Assembly (NCBI RefSeq): GCF_000317555.1
Contig: NC_019745.1
Location: forward strand, 4,526,001 to 4,590,000
Source of the DNA: Gloeocapsa sp. PCC 7428
GTDB lineage: Bacteria > Cyanobacteriota > Cyanobacteriia > Cyanobacteriales > Chroococcidiopsidaceae
Length of the DNA: 64,000 nt
Reading direction: 5' to 3'
The position numbers and the translations under genes are program-made. The notes under the pieces are model-generated. The model searched no databases, had not been told where the DNA came from, and saw nothing but the letters and a program-made list of their open reading frames with translations. This document shows positions 7,925-16,820 of the stretch, piece after piece (the first letter of the stretch is position 1; the number at the start of each line of letters is the position of its first letter).

Positions 7925-9043
7925 ATGAATAACAAAATGGTTTTATCTGGGATCTCGCTTTTTTCCGGTGCAGGAGGTATGGATGTTGGATTCATCCGCG
8001 CAGGAGTCGATGTTGTTAGTGCCAATGACATCGACCGAGACGCTTGTCTTACGTATGAGGCAAATCATCCAGGAGGAATTATCAAGTGCAGTGATATTAA
8101 TGAATACTTGATTGACATACATCGATTCAAGGGAATTGATCTTGTTTTTGGTGGTCCGCCCTGCCAAGGCTTTTCTGTAGCTGGCAAAATGAACCCTAAT
8201 GATCCGCGTAACGAATTGTTATGGGTATTTATGAAGGCTGTGGAACTCACAAAGCCTCGGGCTTTTATATGTGAGAATGTTAAGGCGCTAGCAGTTTTTG
8301 ACAAGTGGTCTAAGATGCGCCAACGCCTTTTCAGTGTGACTAGTCAACTGGGATACTCCTATAAGTTAGTGGTACTCAACTCATCTGACTTTGGTGTACC
8401 ACAATCCCGAGAGCGAATGTTTTTGATTGGCTTTCGTGATATTAAAGATATTGGCAACTTAGAGACACACTTCGAGCAATATAAGAAGCAAGCTCCAAAG
8501 GTTAGAGATATTGTTTCACCTTTAGGTATAGCAGGTTCCGAGAACAATCAACGGATATGTAATGCAAAAGTTACTCTTGCTGCCAAGCCTGTAATGCGGC
8601 GTTCTCCTTATGCAGGAATGATGTTCAATGGTCAAGGAAGACCATTAAATCCCAATGGATACTCATGCGCTCTCCATGCCTCTATGGGGGGAAATAAAAC
8701 GCCAATCATTGATGAAGATCACTGCTATCTTGGTCATGAAAGTTGGGTTGAATGGTATCATTCTTACTTGATGAAAGGAGGAAAACCGCTCTCATTAAAT
8801 GCTGCACCTAAAAGACTTAGACGATTAACGATTGATGAAGCTCTAAGAATACAAACATTTCCATATGACTACCAGTTTATCGGTGGGCACAGTTCGATCT
8901 ACAGGCAAATTGGCAACGCTGTACCTTGCGACTTAGCACAAGTTGTTGCAGAAGTTGTTCGAGATTGTCTTGCAAAGGGTGAAGTAGTGACAGCATCAAC
9001 TGCTATGGAACGTAAATCCAAACAGTTGCAGCTAGCCATCTAA
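7925..9043 (+). CDS. DNA (cytosine-5-)-methyltransferase of the restriction-modification system
   Basis: Starting at ATG 7925 (the frame is open further to a TTG at 7889, but homologues start close to the first motif), the protein has 372 residues. It carries ordered m5C methylase motifs: I ISLFSGAGGMD, IV GGPPCQGFS with catalytic Cys80, VI ENVKAL, VIII PQSRERMF, a variable target-recognition region around NPNGYSCALHASMGG, and IX-X RRLTIDEALRIQTFP and YRQIGNAVP. It should protect the site cut by the neighbouring endonuclease. A second in-frame ATG at 7937 is also possible. All catalytic motifs are intact. Confidence 0.92.
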   Translation: MNNKMVLSGISLFSGAGGMDVGFIRAGVDVVSANDIDRDACLTYEANHPGGIIKCSDINEYLIDIHRFKGIDLVFGGPPCQGFSVAGKMNPNDPRNELLWVFMKAVELTKPRAFICENVKALAVFDKWSKMRQRLFSVTSQLGYSYKLVVLNSSDFGVPQSRERMFLIGFRDIKDIGNLETHFEQYKKQAPKVRDIVSPLGIAGSENNQRICNAKVTLAAKPVMRRSPYAGMMFNGQGRPLNPNGYSCALHASMGGNKTPIIDEDHCYLGHESWVEWYHSYLMKGGKPLSLNAAPKRLRRLTIDEALRIQTFPYDYQFIGGHSSIYRQIGNAVPCDLAQVVAEVVRDCLAKGEVVTASTAMERKSKQLQLAI

Positions 9044-9056
9044 ACCATCTTGCTTT

Positions 9057-9836
9057 TTAAAACTGACGGCGCGAGAAAATCAGAATTGCGATCGCTAACA
9101 ACAACCCTGTATACAACAAGCCATAACCTGCATTCGCGATGAGTGTGAGTGGATTTGGTAAAGCATCAGCACCATAAACAGCTAAATTCTTCAAATCTAA
9201 ACGCGATAAATCAGGTAAGAATAGGTACAATCCCTGAGTCATGCGCTGAATGTTGACACTTTCGCTCAGACGACCTAATGTCACTAAATCTTGAGTAAAG
9301 TTACCCATCAAGTAAATGCCAAAACTCAAGAGTGTTGCAAGCACCGAACTTGTAAAGACTCCAAATGCGATCGCAACTGCGGTAATGAGCGACAACTGCA
9401 AAAATAAAAATAGTGCTGCTAGAAGGATACTACCCAACGGATACGGAATATTCCCCAGTTGTAAAAAGGCAAGATAAATCGCTGTCATCGCTGCAATCAG
9501 TACGCCCAAAACTGCGGACAATCCCAAGTGTTTACCTGCAATAAATTCGCCACGACTAATCGGTTTAGCAATTAAAACTAATACAGTCCGTTTCTCAATT
9601 TCTTTATTGATTAACCCAGTGCCAACAAAGATCGCCACAATTAAGCCAAGTAGACTCATCGCTGCTAAACCAAGATCCAAGAAAATCTTATCTTCTGTCG
9701 TCGCAGCAAGTTGCGGTAATAACCAAATTGCCACCGCCAAAATTAGAGCATACAAGCCAATGATATAAAGAATGCGATCGCGTACCACTTCGCGAAATAC
9801 ATTTGTTGCTATCACCAAGATGCGACCGAAACTCAT
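9057..9836 (-). CDS. ABC-2 type transporter permease
   Basis: A 259-residue integral membrane protein with about six hydrophobic segments. It has the ABC-2/NosY-like N-terminus (RILVIATNVFREVVRDR) and the cytoplasmic loop INKEIEKRTVLVLIAKPISRGEFIAGK, which typifies ABC permeases paired with a separate ATPase. No ATPase gene adjoins it in the window. Its 3' end is 13 bases from the methylase stop, convergent. Substrate unknown. Confidence 0.8.
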   Translation of the reverse strand: MSFGRILVIATNVFREVVRDRILYIIGLYALILAVAIWLLPQLAATTEDKIFLDLGLAAMSLLGLIVAIFVGTGLINKEIEKRTVLVLIAKPISRGEFIAGKHLGLSAVLGVLIAAMTAIYLAFLQLGNIPYPLGSILLAALFLFLQLSLITAVAIAFGVFTSSVLATLLSFGIYLMGNFTQDLVTLGRLSESVNIQRMTQGLYLFLPDLSRLDLKNLAVYGADALPNPLTLIANAGYGLLYTGLLLAIAILIFSRRQF

Positions 9837-9994
9837 ACGACTAAGTGTTAAGTGTGATGAATTTTTGTATGAAAAAACGTTCTCTAACTGTTATACCCTC
9901 TAGCTATTCGCTTCTCACTACTCGCGCTCTCCTCCCTAGCAATCAACCGAGACGTCCGTTAAAATCTAAATCTGCATCAACATCGAAAAGAGCA

Positions 9995-11128
9995 ATGACA
10001 AGAAACGGCATTGGTATTCGCACAGCGCAACTACGTCCCCACAGGGCTGTAGGGCAAATTCACGTTTACGACGGTGCCGGAAAAGGAAAGTCCCAGGCGG
10101 CTTTAGGCGTCGTTTTACGTTCTATTGGATTAGGAATCAACACGCGTAGCGCCACCCGTGTTTTACTGCTGCGATTTCTCAAAGGACCAGGACGCGCCTA
10201 TGATGAGGATGGAGCAATTGAAGCTTTGCAACAAGGTTTTCCGCATTTAATCGATCAGGTACGTACAGGGAGAGCCGAATTTTTTGGCCCTGATGAAATT
10301 ATGCGGTTCGATCGTCAAGAAGCGCGACGCGGTTGGGATGTTGCCAAAGGTGCGATCGCTTCGGGTTTATATTCAGTAGTTGTGTTAGATGAACTTAACC
10401 CAGTCCTTGACTTAGGATTACTCCCAGTCGATGAAGTCGTGCAAACGCTGAAATCAAAGCCTGAGGAAGTTGAAATCATCGCTACAGGAAGAGGTGCGCC
10501 ACAACAACTTCTCGACATCGCCGATTTGCACTCGGAAATGAAACCGCACCACCACGCAACAGCCGCCGAACAAGGAATTTCGGGAATTGAAATCTATACG
10601 GGTGCAGGGAAAGGAAAATCGACAAGTGCTTTAGGTAAAGCATTGCAAGCGATCGGTAGAGGAATTAGTCAAGATAAATCCCACCGTGTCTTGATTATGC
10701 AATGGCTCAAGGGTGGCAGTGGCTACACCGAAGATGCCGCGATCGCAGCTTTACAACAATCCTACCCCGCCTTAGTCGATCATCAACGTTGTGGGCGCGA
10801 TGCAATTGTTTGGCGCGGTCAACAGCAAGAATTAGACTATGTAGAAGCTGAGCGAGGTTGGGAAATCGCCCGTACTGCGATCGCATCAGGTTTGTATAAA
10901 ACGATCATCCTCGACGAACTCAATCCTACGGTTGATTTAGAACTGTTACCAGTAGAACCAATTGTCCAAGCTTTACTGCGTAAACCTCGCGATACCGAAG
11001 TCATTATCACCGGTCGCTGTCACAATCCACCAGCCTATTTTGACTTAGCGAGTATCCACTCGGAAGTTTTTTGTCACAAACACTACGCAAACCAAGGAGT
11101 CGAACTCAAACAAGGCGTCGATTTTTAG
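9995..11128 (+). CDS. cobO: Cob(I)alamin/cobyrinic acid a,c-diamide adenosyltransferase (CobO type), duplicated domain
   Basis: The protein contains two CobO/BtuR-type P-loop domains in tandem. Domain 1 has Walker A YDGAGKGKSQ, then VVLDELNPVLDLGLL and ATGRGAPQQLLDIADL. Domain 2 has YTGAGKGKST, IILDELNPTVDLELL and ITGRCHNPP with HSEVFCHKHYANQGVELKQGVDF at the end. Such enzymes add the adenosyl group to corrinoids. The frame is open from 9845, but the first 50 residues look like non-coding sequence. ATG 9995 gives a sensible N-terminus and 377 residues. Whether both halves are active is not clear; domain 2 departs from the TGRGAP motif. Confidence 0.82.
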   Translation: MTRNGIGIRTAQLRPHRAVGQIHVYDGAGKGKSQAALGVVLRSIGLGINTRSATRVLLLRFLKGPGRAYDEDGAIEALQQGFPHLIDQVRTGRAEFFGPDEIMRFDRQEARRGWDVAKGAIASGLYSVVVLDELNPVLDLGLLPVDEVVQTLKSKPEEVEIIATGRGAPQQLLDIADLHSEMKPHHHATAAEQGISGIEIYTGAGKGKSTSALGKALQAIGRGISQDKSHRVLIMQWLKGGSGYTEDAAIAALQQSYPALVDHQRCGRDAIVWRGQQQELDYVEAERGWEIARTAIASGLYKTIILDELNPTVDLELLPVEPIVQALLRKPRDTEVIITGRCHNPPAYFDLASIHSEVFCHKHYANQGVELKQGVDF

Positions 11129-11155
11129 TATTCTAGAATACATCAAGGTGCAATA

Positions 11156-11263
11156 ATGGAAGATACTCAAGTCCTCGATCTCGTGGCAGGTGGGTTAGCA
11201 GTCGTGATTCTCATCGGCGGCTATTTAATGATGTTCACTGATATCTTGACAAAAAAGAAGTAA
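11156..11263 (+). CDS. Small single-span membrane protein, 35 residues
   Basis: A 35-codon frame with a good ribosome-binding site (AAGGTG 5 bases before the ATG), lying 27 bases after the CobO gene and 39 bases before the TIGR02587 membrane protein. It has an acidic start (MEDTQVLD), one hydrophobic helix (about residues 9-26) and a KKK C-terminus, so the lysines are probably cytoplasmic. The shape is like small subunits of photosynthetic or respiratory complexes, but I do not recognise any of the known Psb, Psa, Pet or Ndh peptides. Function unknown. Confidence 0.5.
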   Translation: MEDTQVLDLVAGGLAVVILIGGYLMMFTDILTKKK

Positions 11264-11302
11264 TGTGATATACACCAGCGCCTGCAACTGCAAGCACGAA
11301 CT

Positions 11303-12193
11303 ATGAATCGCCAAAATCAGCAACGATCGCTTGTGCGATCGCTTCAAGAATACCTGCGGGGAATTGCCGGAGGTCTACTATTCAGCTTACCCTTGCTTTA
11401 CACAATGGAAGTTTGGTGGACTGGATTTATTGCGCATCCTTTACGCCTACTGATTTATGTCCTGGCTACTTTTAGCTTGTTACTCGGTTACAATCGCTAC
11501 GGTGGTTTGCGGCGTTCAGCAGGTCCGTTAGAAGTTGCCATTGATTCGGTCGAAGAGATGGGACTAGGATTAATCATTGCCGCAATATTTCTCTGGCTCT
11601 TAGGGCGAATCACTGCGGATATGTCTGTTGATGAAATCGCTGGTCAAATTATCGTGGAAGCGATGACGGTGGCGATCGGTGTTTCTGTTGGTACGGCACA
11701 GTTAGGCGGTGGTGAAGGCGATCAGCAAACAGATAGTGGCATGAAAAGTAACTCACCGCACGACGATCCCGATCCCACACCTTTTTTGACAGAAAACAAC
11801 GGTGATTTTGGAGGACAACTGACGATCGCGTTGTGTGGTGCAGTGTTATTTGCTGCAAATGTCGCCCCTACCGAAGAAATTATTCAAATCGCAGTAGAAA
11901 GTAATTCTTGGAGACTCGTGGGCTTTGCGCTTGTCTCTATGCTCTTAGGGGCAATGATTCTGTTTTATAGTAACTTCACCGGCACGCAGCGATTCTCTAA
12001 AAAACGCGGCTTTGTTAATGTTATTTATGGCACAGTTGTGACCTATGCGATCGCCTTAGTTGCTTCCGCTGCAATTTTGTGGTTTTTCGGGCGCTTTGAC
12101 GGTATGTCACTCATGACGTGCTTAGCCCAAACCGTTGTTTTAGGACTTGCCGCAACGCTCGGTGCTTCGGCAGGAAGACTATTACTACAATGA
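11303..12193 (+). CDS. TIGR02587 family (DUF2391) integral membrane protein
   Basis: A 296-residue protein with about seven or eight hydrophobic segments and a soluble middle loop (around residues 133-160, acidic and polar). Recognisable landmarks are LPLLYTMEVWWTGF near the N-terminus, DSVEEMGLGLI and NVAPTEEIIQIA. This is the TIGR02587/DUF2391 family, function unknown. It is followed by TIGR02588 with a 4-base ATGA overlap, the usual partner order, so the two are translationally coupled and probably act together in the membrane. Confidence 0.85.
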   Translation: MNRQNQQRSLVRSLQEYLRGIAGGLLFSLPLLYTMEVWWTGFIAHPLRLLIYVLATFSLLLGYNRYGGLRRSAGPLEVAIDSVEEMGLGLIIAAIFLWLLGRITADMSVDEIAGQIIVEAMTVAIGVSVGTAQLGGGEGDQQTDSGMKSNSPHDDPDPTPFLTENNGDFGGQLTIALCGAVLFAANVAPTEEIIQIAVESNSWRLVGFALVSMLLGAMILFYSNFTGTQRFSKKRGFVNVIYGTVVTYAIALVASAAILWFFGRFDGMSLMTCLAQTVVLGLAATLGASAGRLLLQ

Positions 12194-12576
12194 AACAATT
12201 AGAAAAAAACTGGCTAGAGTGGATTGTGTTTGCGATTAGTCTTGTACTCGTCGTTGGTACGTTGGGATATTTGGTTTACGACGGGGCAAATACAGGTTCC
12301 TCGCCCCCCAGCTTTGAATTTCAACTTGGGCAACCGCAGCCGCAGCAAAATTACTTTGTCGTGCCAGTATCTGTAACTAATCAAGGTGACGAAACGGCTG
12401 AAGGCGTACTTGTCGAAGTTGTCTTAGAAAGCAATGGTACCGAACAAGAAACCGCAGAATTTGAAATTGCCTTTTTACCGCGACAATCTACCCGTGAAGG
12501 CTGGGTAACATTTAAAACCGATCCGCGTACTGTAGATCAGATGTCAGCACGCGTCATGGGTTTTGAAAAACCTTAA
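12190..12576 (+). CDS. TIGR02588 family protein
   Basis: A 128-residue protein with one N-terminal membrane anchor (LEWIVFAISLVLVVGTLGYLVY) and an external beta-rich domain (FVVPVSVTNQGDETAEGV, then LPRQSTREGWVTF). The start ATG at 12190 overlaps the TIGR02587 stop by four bases; the longer open frame from 12118 lies inside that gene and is not needed. The pairing with TIGR02587 is the family's standing context. Function unknown. Confidence 0.85.
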   Translation: MKQLEKNWLEWIVFAISLVLVVGTLGYLVYDGANTGSSPPSFEFQLGQPQPQQNYFVVPVSVTNQGDETAEGVLVEVVLESNGTEQETAEFEIAFLPRQSTREGWVTFKTDPRTVDQMSARVMGFEKP

Positions 12577-12771
12577 TAAGGATGCAAAAGAAGTAGCTGA
12601 TTGCTAGCTTGTAGCCTTCAACTCGGAACCTTCTTTTTCGCTTTCCAGTCTGAATAGATAACAGTGTTTGATACTAATTCGCTACTTGAGTGCATCAAAT
12701 CATACAGAGAAATGATGGCAATTTTGAAGTACGCGAAAAAGTGATTTCCTTCTTAAAGGAGAACGTTTGAT

Positions 12772-13467
12772 ATGAATCGTGTTAATTCTTGGCACTCTGG
12801 AACAGCTGGAGTTATGGCGCTTGCAGTTGCAGCAAGTACTATAACCCCCCTCATTTTATCAACTCCTGCATCAGCGCAACTTTTTCCTCGGCAACCGTAT
12901 CCTTCGAGAACCTATCCTTCAACGAATTATCCGTCTTCTACACAAGTTACAATTCCCGTAGGTACTTCGATTCCCGCGCGGTACGATGAGGCAGAACGCA
13001 TCATTGTTACTCCTACGGAAACGATGTCTTTAACGCTCACGGTAGCAACGAATATTATCAACCGTAGTGGTACTGTATTGATACCAGCAGGAAGTCAAAT
13101 TGTCGGTCAAATTCAACCGGTTTACGGTGGTTCGCAGTTTGTAGCAAGAGAACTTGTCATGCCGAATAACCGACGACAAAGCATTAATGCTAGTTCAAGA
13201 GTATTCAGTCAAACGCAGGAAATTACGCGTGGGTCTAACACAGGTTCGATCTTGAAAGGTGCAGCCGTTGGTGCAGCAGCAGCCGCCGCTGTCGCAGCAA
13301 TTACAGGCGATCGCGCGATCGCCACCGAAGAAGTTCTAGGTGGTGCTGGATTAGGTGCATTAGGCGGAGTTTTACTCGGTCGCAGACGTGCTGAGGTTGT
13401 TGTCATCAACCCAACGACAGATCTGAATCTAACGCTTAACTCAAATCTACCGTTATCTACCTACTAA
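12772..13467 (+). CDS. Secreted TrbI/VirB10-like beta-barrel domain protein
   Basis: A 231-residue protein with a signal peptide ending near ASAQ (about residue 35). A short proline/serine/tyrosine-rich linker follows (PYPSRTYPSTNYPSS). The conserved domain has VTIPVGTSIPARYDEAE, then NRSGTVLIPAGSQIVGQIQP and FVARELVMPN, typical of the VirB10/TrbI fold used by cyanobacterial homologues outside any type IV secretion cluster. The C-terminal part has an alanine-rich hydrophobic stretch and a glycine-rich segment (GGAGLGALGGVLLGRRR). No conjugation genes are nearby, so a conjugation role is not supported. AAAGGAG precedes the ATG. Confidence 0.7.
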   Translation: MNRVNSWHSGTAGVMALAVAASTITPLILSTPASAQLFPRQPYPSRTYPSTNYPSSTQVTIPVGTSIPARYDEAERIIVTPTETMSLTLTVATNIINRSGTVLIPAGSQIVGQIQPVYGGSQFVARELVMPNNRRQSINASSRVFSQTQEITRGSNTGSILKGAAVGAAAAAAVAAITGDRAIATEEVLGGAGLGALGGVLLGRRRAEVVVINPTTDLNLTLNSNLPLSTY

Positions 13468-13543
13468 ACGCAAAAGTTAACCTCTCAATTGGGCATACAC
13501 TAAAAAGCGGGTAGCTATTAGCAATGCTACGGTAGAGGGACTG

Positions 13544-14119
13544 ATGTCACAAGTAGACGAAATTCTAACGTTTTGGTTTGGACAACCAAATACAGCAGAG
13601 TATGGTAAACAGCGCGCGTTTTGGTTTACGAAAAGCGCTGAGTTTGACCGCGAAGTGCGCGAACGATTTTTGAGTGACTACGAACAAGCTGCGGCGCATC
13701 AATTAGACGCTTGGCAAGAAGCGCCCCGCAGTTGCTTAGCATTAATTTTACTCTTGGATCAGATGCCGCGTAATATCTTTCGCGGAACTCCTCAAGCTTT
13801 TGCGACAGACGCCGCTGCACTCGCTGCTGCACAGCACGCAGTTGCGCAAGGTTTTGACCGCGAACTTTTAAACGTACAGCGCTGGTTTATCTATTTACCG
13901 TTTGAACACAGCGAAAATCTTGAGCATCAACGCCAGTGTGTTGAGTTGTTCGCATCGTTAAAAGACGATCCTGAAAGTGCTTCTGCAATCGACTATGCTC
14001 AGCGTCATCTAGCAGTGATCGAACGCTTTGGGCGCTTTCCCCACCGCAACAAAATTCTCAATCGCGAATCTACCCCAGAAGAAATAGAATTCCTCAAACA
14101 ACCAGGTTCGTCATTTTGA
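13544..14119 (+). CDS. DUF924 family protein
   Basis: A 191-residue soluble helical protein with the family's landmarks: ILTFWFGQP at the start, LALILLLDQMPRNIFRGTPQAFATD in the middle, and FIYLPFEHSENLEHQRQCVELF and FGRFPHRNKILNRESTPEE near the end. DUF924 proteins have a TPR-like fold and no assigned activity. GAGGG lies before the ATG. Its 3' end is convergent with the TPR gene, 15 bases apart. Confidence 0.9.
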   Translation: MSQVDEILTFWFGQPNTAEYGKQRAFWFTKSAEFDREVRERFLSDYEQAAAHQLDAWQEAPRSCLALILLLDQMPRNIFRGTPQAFATDAAALAAAQHAVAQGFDRELLNVQRWFIYLPFEHSENLEHQRQCVELFASLKDDPESASAIDYAQRHLAVIERFGRFPHRNKILNRESTPEEIEFLKQPGSSF

Positions 14120-14134
14120 GGGGTGAGGCTTCTT

Positions 14135-15019
14135 CTACTGCGGAATCACTTGAATTTGCGCTGGCTGTGAAGGTGGCTCTTGTAAAGCGGCTTGAATTCG
14201 CGGTGAAGCCAGTAACTTTTGCGTATCAGCAATTAAGCGATCGCCCCATAATTGCTCGCGTAAAAATTCTACATCACCGTAGCGTTGGTCAATGCGTAAT
14301 GCGGCTTCGCCCATGGCGATCGCACGTTGCTGATCGCCTCTAGTATAAAGTGCAACTGCCATTGCGAGTTGTGGTTCGGCTGCTTGTTTGTCAATATTCA
14401 GTGCGGCTTGCCAATGTTTCAGCGCTGAGTTAATATCGCCTTGCTCGTATTTTATTAAACCAATATTGTTGATTGCAGGCCAGAATTTTTTATCAGCTGC
14501 GGTTGCTTTATTATATTGCTCGATCGCTTGGGGAAATTGTCTGAGCTTGTAGTAAGCATTACCGAGGTCAAATAATCCTTCGGGATCGTTGGGTTTTAAC
14601 CTCAAGCCAGCTTGCAGGGTATCGACAGCAGCTTGGTATTTTCCTTGCTGAAAATGCGCTGAACCCAAAGCAAACATAATCGACGCATTTTTCGGATCGA
14701 GGACTCTCGCTTGGTCTAATGCCGCGATCGCTTCATTGTAGCGATTTGTTTGTAGATACAAACCACCTAGCAAAAACCATGATTGATAGCTTCGTGGCGC
14801 TAATTGCGTTGCTAATCGCGCTCTTGGCAAAGCTTGTTCGTATTGTTGAAATTGTGCGAGTTGCGCTGCTTCCTGTGCTAGTCTTAATCCTTGTTGCTCT
14901 AAAGCAGCTGAATTTAGTTGGGGTGCGCGAGGAATGAGTGCCTGTCCCAATGCGGGTTGAGCAACACCCAGTAAACTACAGACAATCAAGAATTTTATCC
15001 AGAACTTGTGATTCGGCAC
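14135..15019 (-). CDS. Secreted TPR repeat protein
   Basis: A 294-residue protein with an N-terminal signal peptide (IKFLIVCSLLGVAQPALGQA) and about five tetratricopeptide repeats, e.g. SWFLLGGLYLQTNRYNEAI, IMFALGSAHFQQGKYQAAV and GLFDLGNAYYKLRQFPQAI. It starts with GTG at 15019, supported by GAGG eight bases upstream. TPR arrays mediate protein-protein contacts; the periplasmic partner is unknown. The N-terminal QEAAQLAQFQQYEQALPRA suggests a partial extra repeat. Confidence 0.85.
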   Translation of the reverse strand: MPNHKFWIKFLIVCSLLGVAQPALGQALIPRAPQLNSAALEQQGLRLAQEAAQLAQFQQYEQALPRARLATQLAPRSYQSWFLLGGLYLQTNRYNEAIAALDQARVLDPKNASIMFALGSAHFQQGKYQAAVDTLQAGLRLKPNDPEGLFDLGNAYYKLRQFPQAIEQYNKATAADKKFWPAINNIGLIKYEQGDINSALKHWQAALNIDKQAAEPQLAMAVALYTRGDQQRAIAMGEAALRIDQRYGDVEFLREQLWGDRLIADTQKLLASPRIQAALQEPPSQPAQIQVIPQ

Positions 15020-15088
15020 AGTACAGCCTCAAACAATAATCTACAGAATCTTCAGCTAGCTTAAACTATTCGCAGGTAAATATGTAGG

Positions 15089-15116
15089 GGTCAGAGATCA
15101 GAGGTCGGAGGTCAGG
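15089..15116. repeat. Heptanucleotide tandem repeat (STRR-like), 4 units
   Basis: Four 7-base units in tandem: GGTCAGA, GATCAGA, GGTCGGA and GGTCAGG. The same family appears in inverse orientation at 20344-20366. It lies in the divergent spacer between the TPR gene and the LCP gene. Confidence 0.65.
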
Positions 15117-15261
15117 GAAAGAAATTGTTCAAATTATAAATGAGGGTTAACTTACTCCTCACTCCTATTTAAGTTCATCTTTTGTGATGAAAATCTCTAC
15201 TTGTCTTTCACAGCTTAGATTAACATAACGTGTAAAGTGCGGTATTAAGAGGACGATTATT

Positions 15262-16653
15262 GTGGTAAAGGGAGTAGAAACGCACATTAGGGCAATCCAG
15301 CCTGTTGCAGCCCAAGCAAAAAGGCAAGCAATCGGTGCTAAACAGCATCTTCTGCTTGTGCTGTGGGCGATGCGTAAACGAAATCCCCTATTGTTTTGGG
15401 GAGCTATTGTTTCAATGTCTATGGTTTGTGGAGCGAGTGTAGCGCTATTGACTCCAATATGGCCAAATAGTAATACGTTACAAGACAAACAATTTGTTGG
15501 ACAAGGTTTTATCAAGCGGCGATCGCCTGTAGATTTTTGGGCTGACGCCTCGCAATATCAGATTTCTCGTCCAGTCAATATCTTGATTATGGGGATCGAT
15601 CCTCCCATAAATACGGGGAATAATGCATCGGGAGTTTTTGCTGGTGCGAGCGATACAATGCTGCTTGTGCGGTTAGACCCCACAAATCAATCGATGAAAG
15701 TTCTCTTTATTCCCAAAGATAGCCAAGTTGTTATTCCAGAAATTGGTTTGGAAAAAATATCGCTTGCTAATGTTGAGGGAGGTCCAGCTTTAGCCGCAAG
15801 AGTCGTTAGTCGCACTTTAAATAATGTCCCGATTGACCGCTACGTTCGGATTACGACAAATGCTTTACAAGAATTAATCGATTCTTTGGGTGGGGTAGAA
15901 GTTTTTGTTCCCCAACAAATGTCTTATACCGATGCAACGCAAAAACTAGAGATTAACTTAGCCGCAGGATGGCAAACTCTGGATGGCGATCAAGCACAAA
16001 AATTTGCTCGCTTTCGCGATTCAAACGTTGGTGATTTAGAACGGTTGCAGCGACAGCAAATATTACTCAAAGCAATTCGCGATCGCCTCACTAGCCCTAC
16101 GGTTTTACCGATCTTGCCTCAACTTGCCCGTACGATCCAAAGTTATGTTGATACCAATCTGAGCTTAATCGAAATGCTGGCGATCATTAACTTCGGAATT
16201 ACTATCGAACCGCAGAATTTTCAGATGGTGTTAGTTCCTGGTAATCTGAGTCCGCTGAGTTTAGACCCTAGTAGCTACTGGCTGGATGGCGTTGGAATTA
16301 ACCGCGTGATGAGCGACTATTTTGATGTCCAGCCGCTGGGTGGAGTCCAAACATCCCGCAGGCGATCGCTGACGTCGCTCAAAATTGCCGTTCAAAATGC
16401 ATCTGGCGATCCGAAGTTGAGCGATCGCGTCACGCAATATTTGCGATCGCGTGGTTTTGCAAGAGTCTATACTGTTTCTGATTGGCTCGACTCGCAGCGT
16501 CAAACCGAAATTATTGCGCAGCAGGGTAACTTAACCGCAGCAACCGATCTTCAACAAATTCTAGGATTAGGAGTTGTAGAACCAACGGCGACTGGCGATC
16601 TTGATTCACACTTAACAATTCGTATCGGTCAAGACTGGAAGCAACAGCCGTAA
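15262..16653 (+). CDS. LytR-CpsA-Psr (LCP) family protein with C-terminal LytR_C domain
   Basis: This 463-residue protein has a cytoplasmic N-terminus, one membrane span (PLLFWGAIVSMSMVCGASVALL, about residues 42-63) and an extracytoplasmic LCP domain. In order: NILIMGIDPP, GASDTMLLVRLDP, VLFIPKDSQV, NVEGGPALAARVV, IDSLGGVEVFVP, KFARFRDSNVGDLERLQRQQ. LCP enzymes transfer polyprenyl-pyrophosphate-linked glycans onto the wall. The Arg and Asp residues that handle the pyrophosphate are visible. A LytR_C domain starts around residue 372 (SLKIAVQNASG). The GTG start at 15262 is preceded by AGAGGA at suitable spacing. Confidence 0.88.
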   Translation: MVKGVETHIRAIQPVAAQAKRQAIGAKQHLLLVLWAMRKRNPLLFWGAIVSMSMVCGASVALLTPIWPNSNTLQDKQFVGQGFIKRRSPVDFWADASQYQISRPVNILIMGIDPPINTGNNASGVFAGASDTMLLVRLDPTNQSMKVLFIPKDSQVVIPEIGLEKISLANVEGGPALAARVVSRTLNNVPIDRYVRITTNALQELIDSLGGVEVFVPQQMSYTDATQKLEINLAAGWQTLDGDQAQKFARFRDSNVGDLERLQRQQILLKAIRDRLTSPTVLPILPQLARTIQSYVDTNLSLIEMLAIINFGITIEPQNFQMVLVPGNLSPLSLDPSSYWLDGVGINRVMSDYFDVQPLGGVQTSRRRSLTSLKIAVQNASGDPKLSDRVTQYLRSRGFARVYTVSDWLDSQRQTEIIAQQGNLTAATDLQQILGLGVVEPTATGDLDSHLTIRIGQDWKQQP

Positions 16654-16820
16654 GCTGCTGAATGTCGTACTAAAAGTTCAGTGTTTAAAACATAAATTAT
16701 CTAGTGCTACTTCTCAATTAATGTAGTGTTGAGTAGCTATGGTCATGTGTTTTTCTAACACAATTCTTGGTTGAATCATTAAGAATTTGGAGAATATCAT
16801 AGCCTGAGCGAGTCATAAAT

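Noticed and set aside
9845-9994. N-terminal extension of the CobO frame
   Set aside because: The first 50 residues are Ser/Leu/Arg-rich and unlike the family; ATG 9995 gives a normal start.
12772-13467. TrbI-like protein as evidence of a conjugative element
   Set aside because: No other type IV secretion or relaxase genes nearby; the domain is common on cyanobacterial chromosomes.
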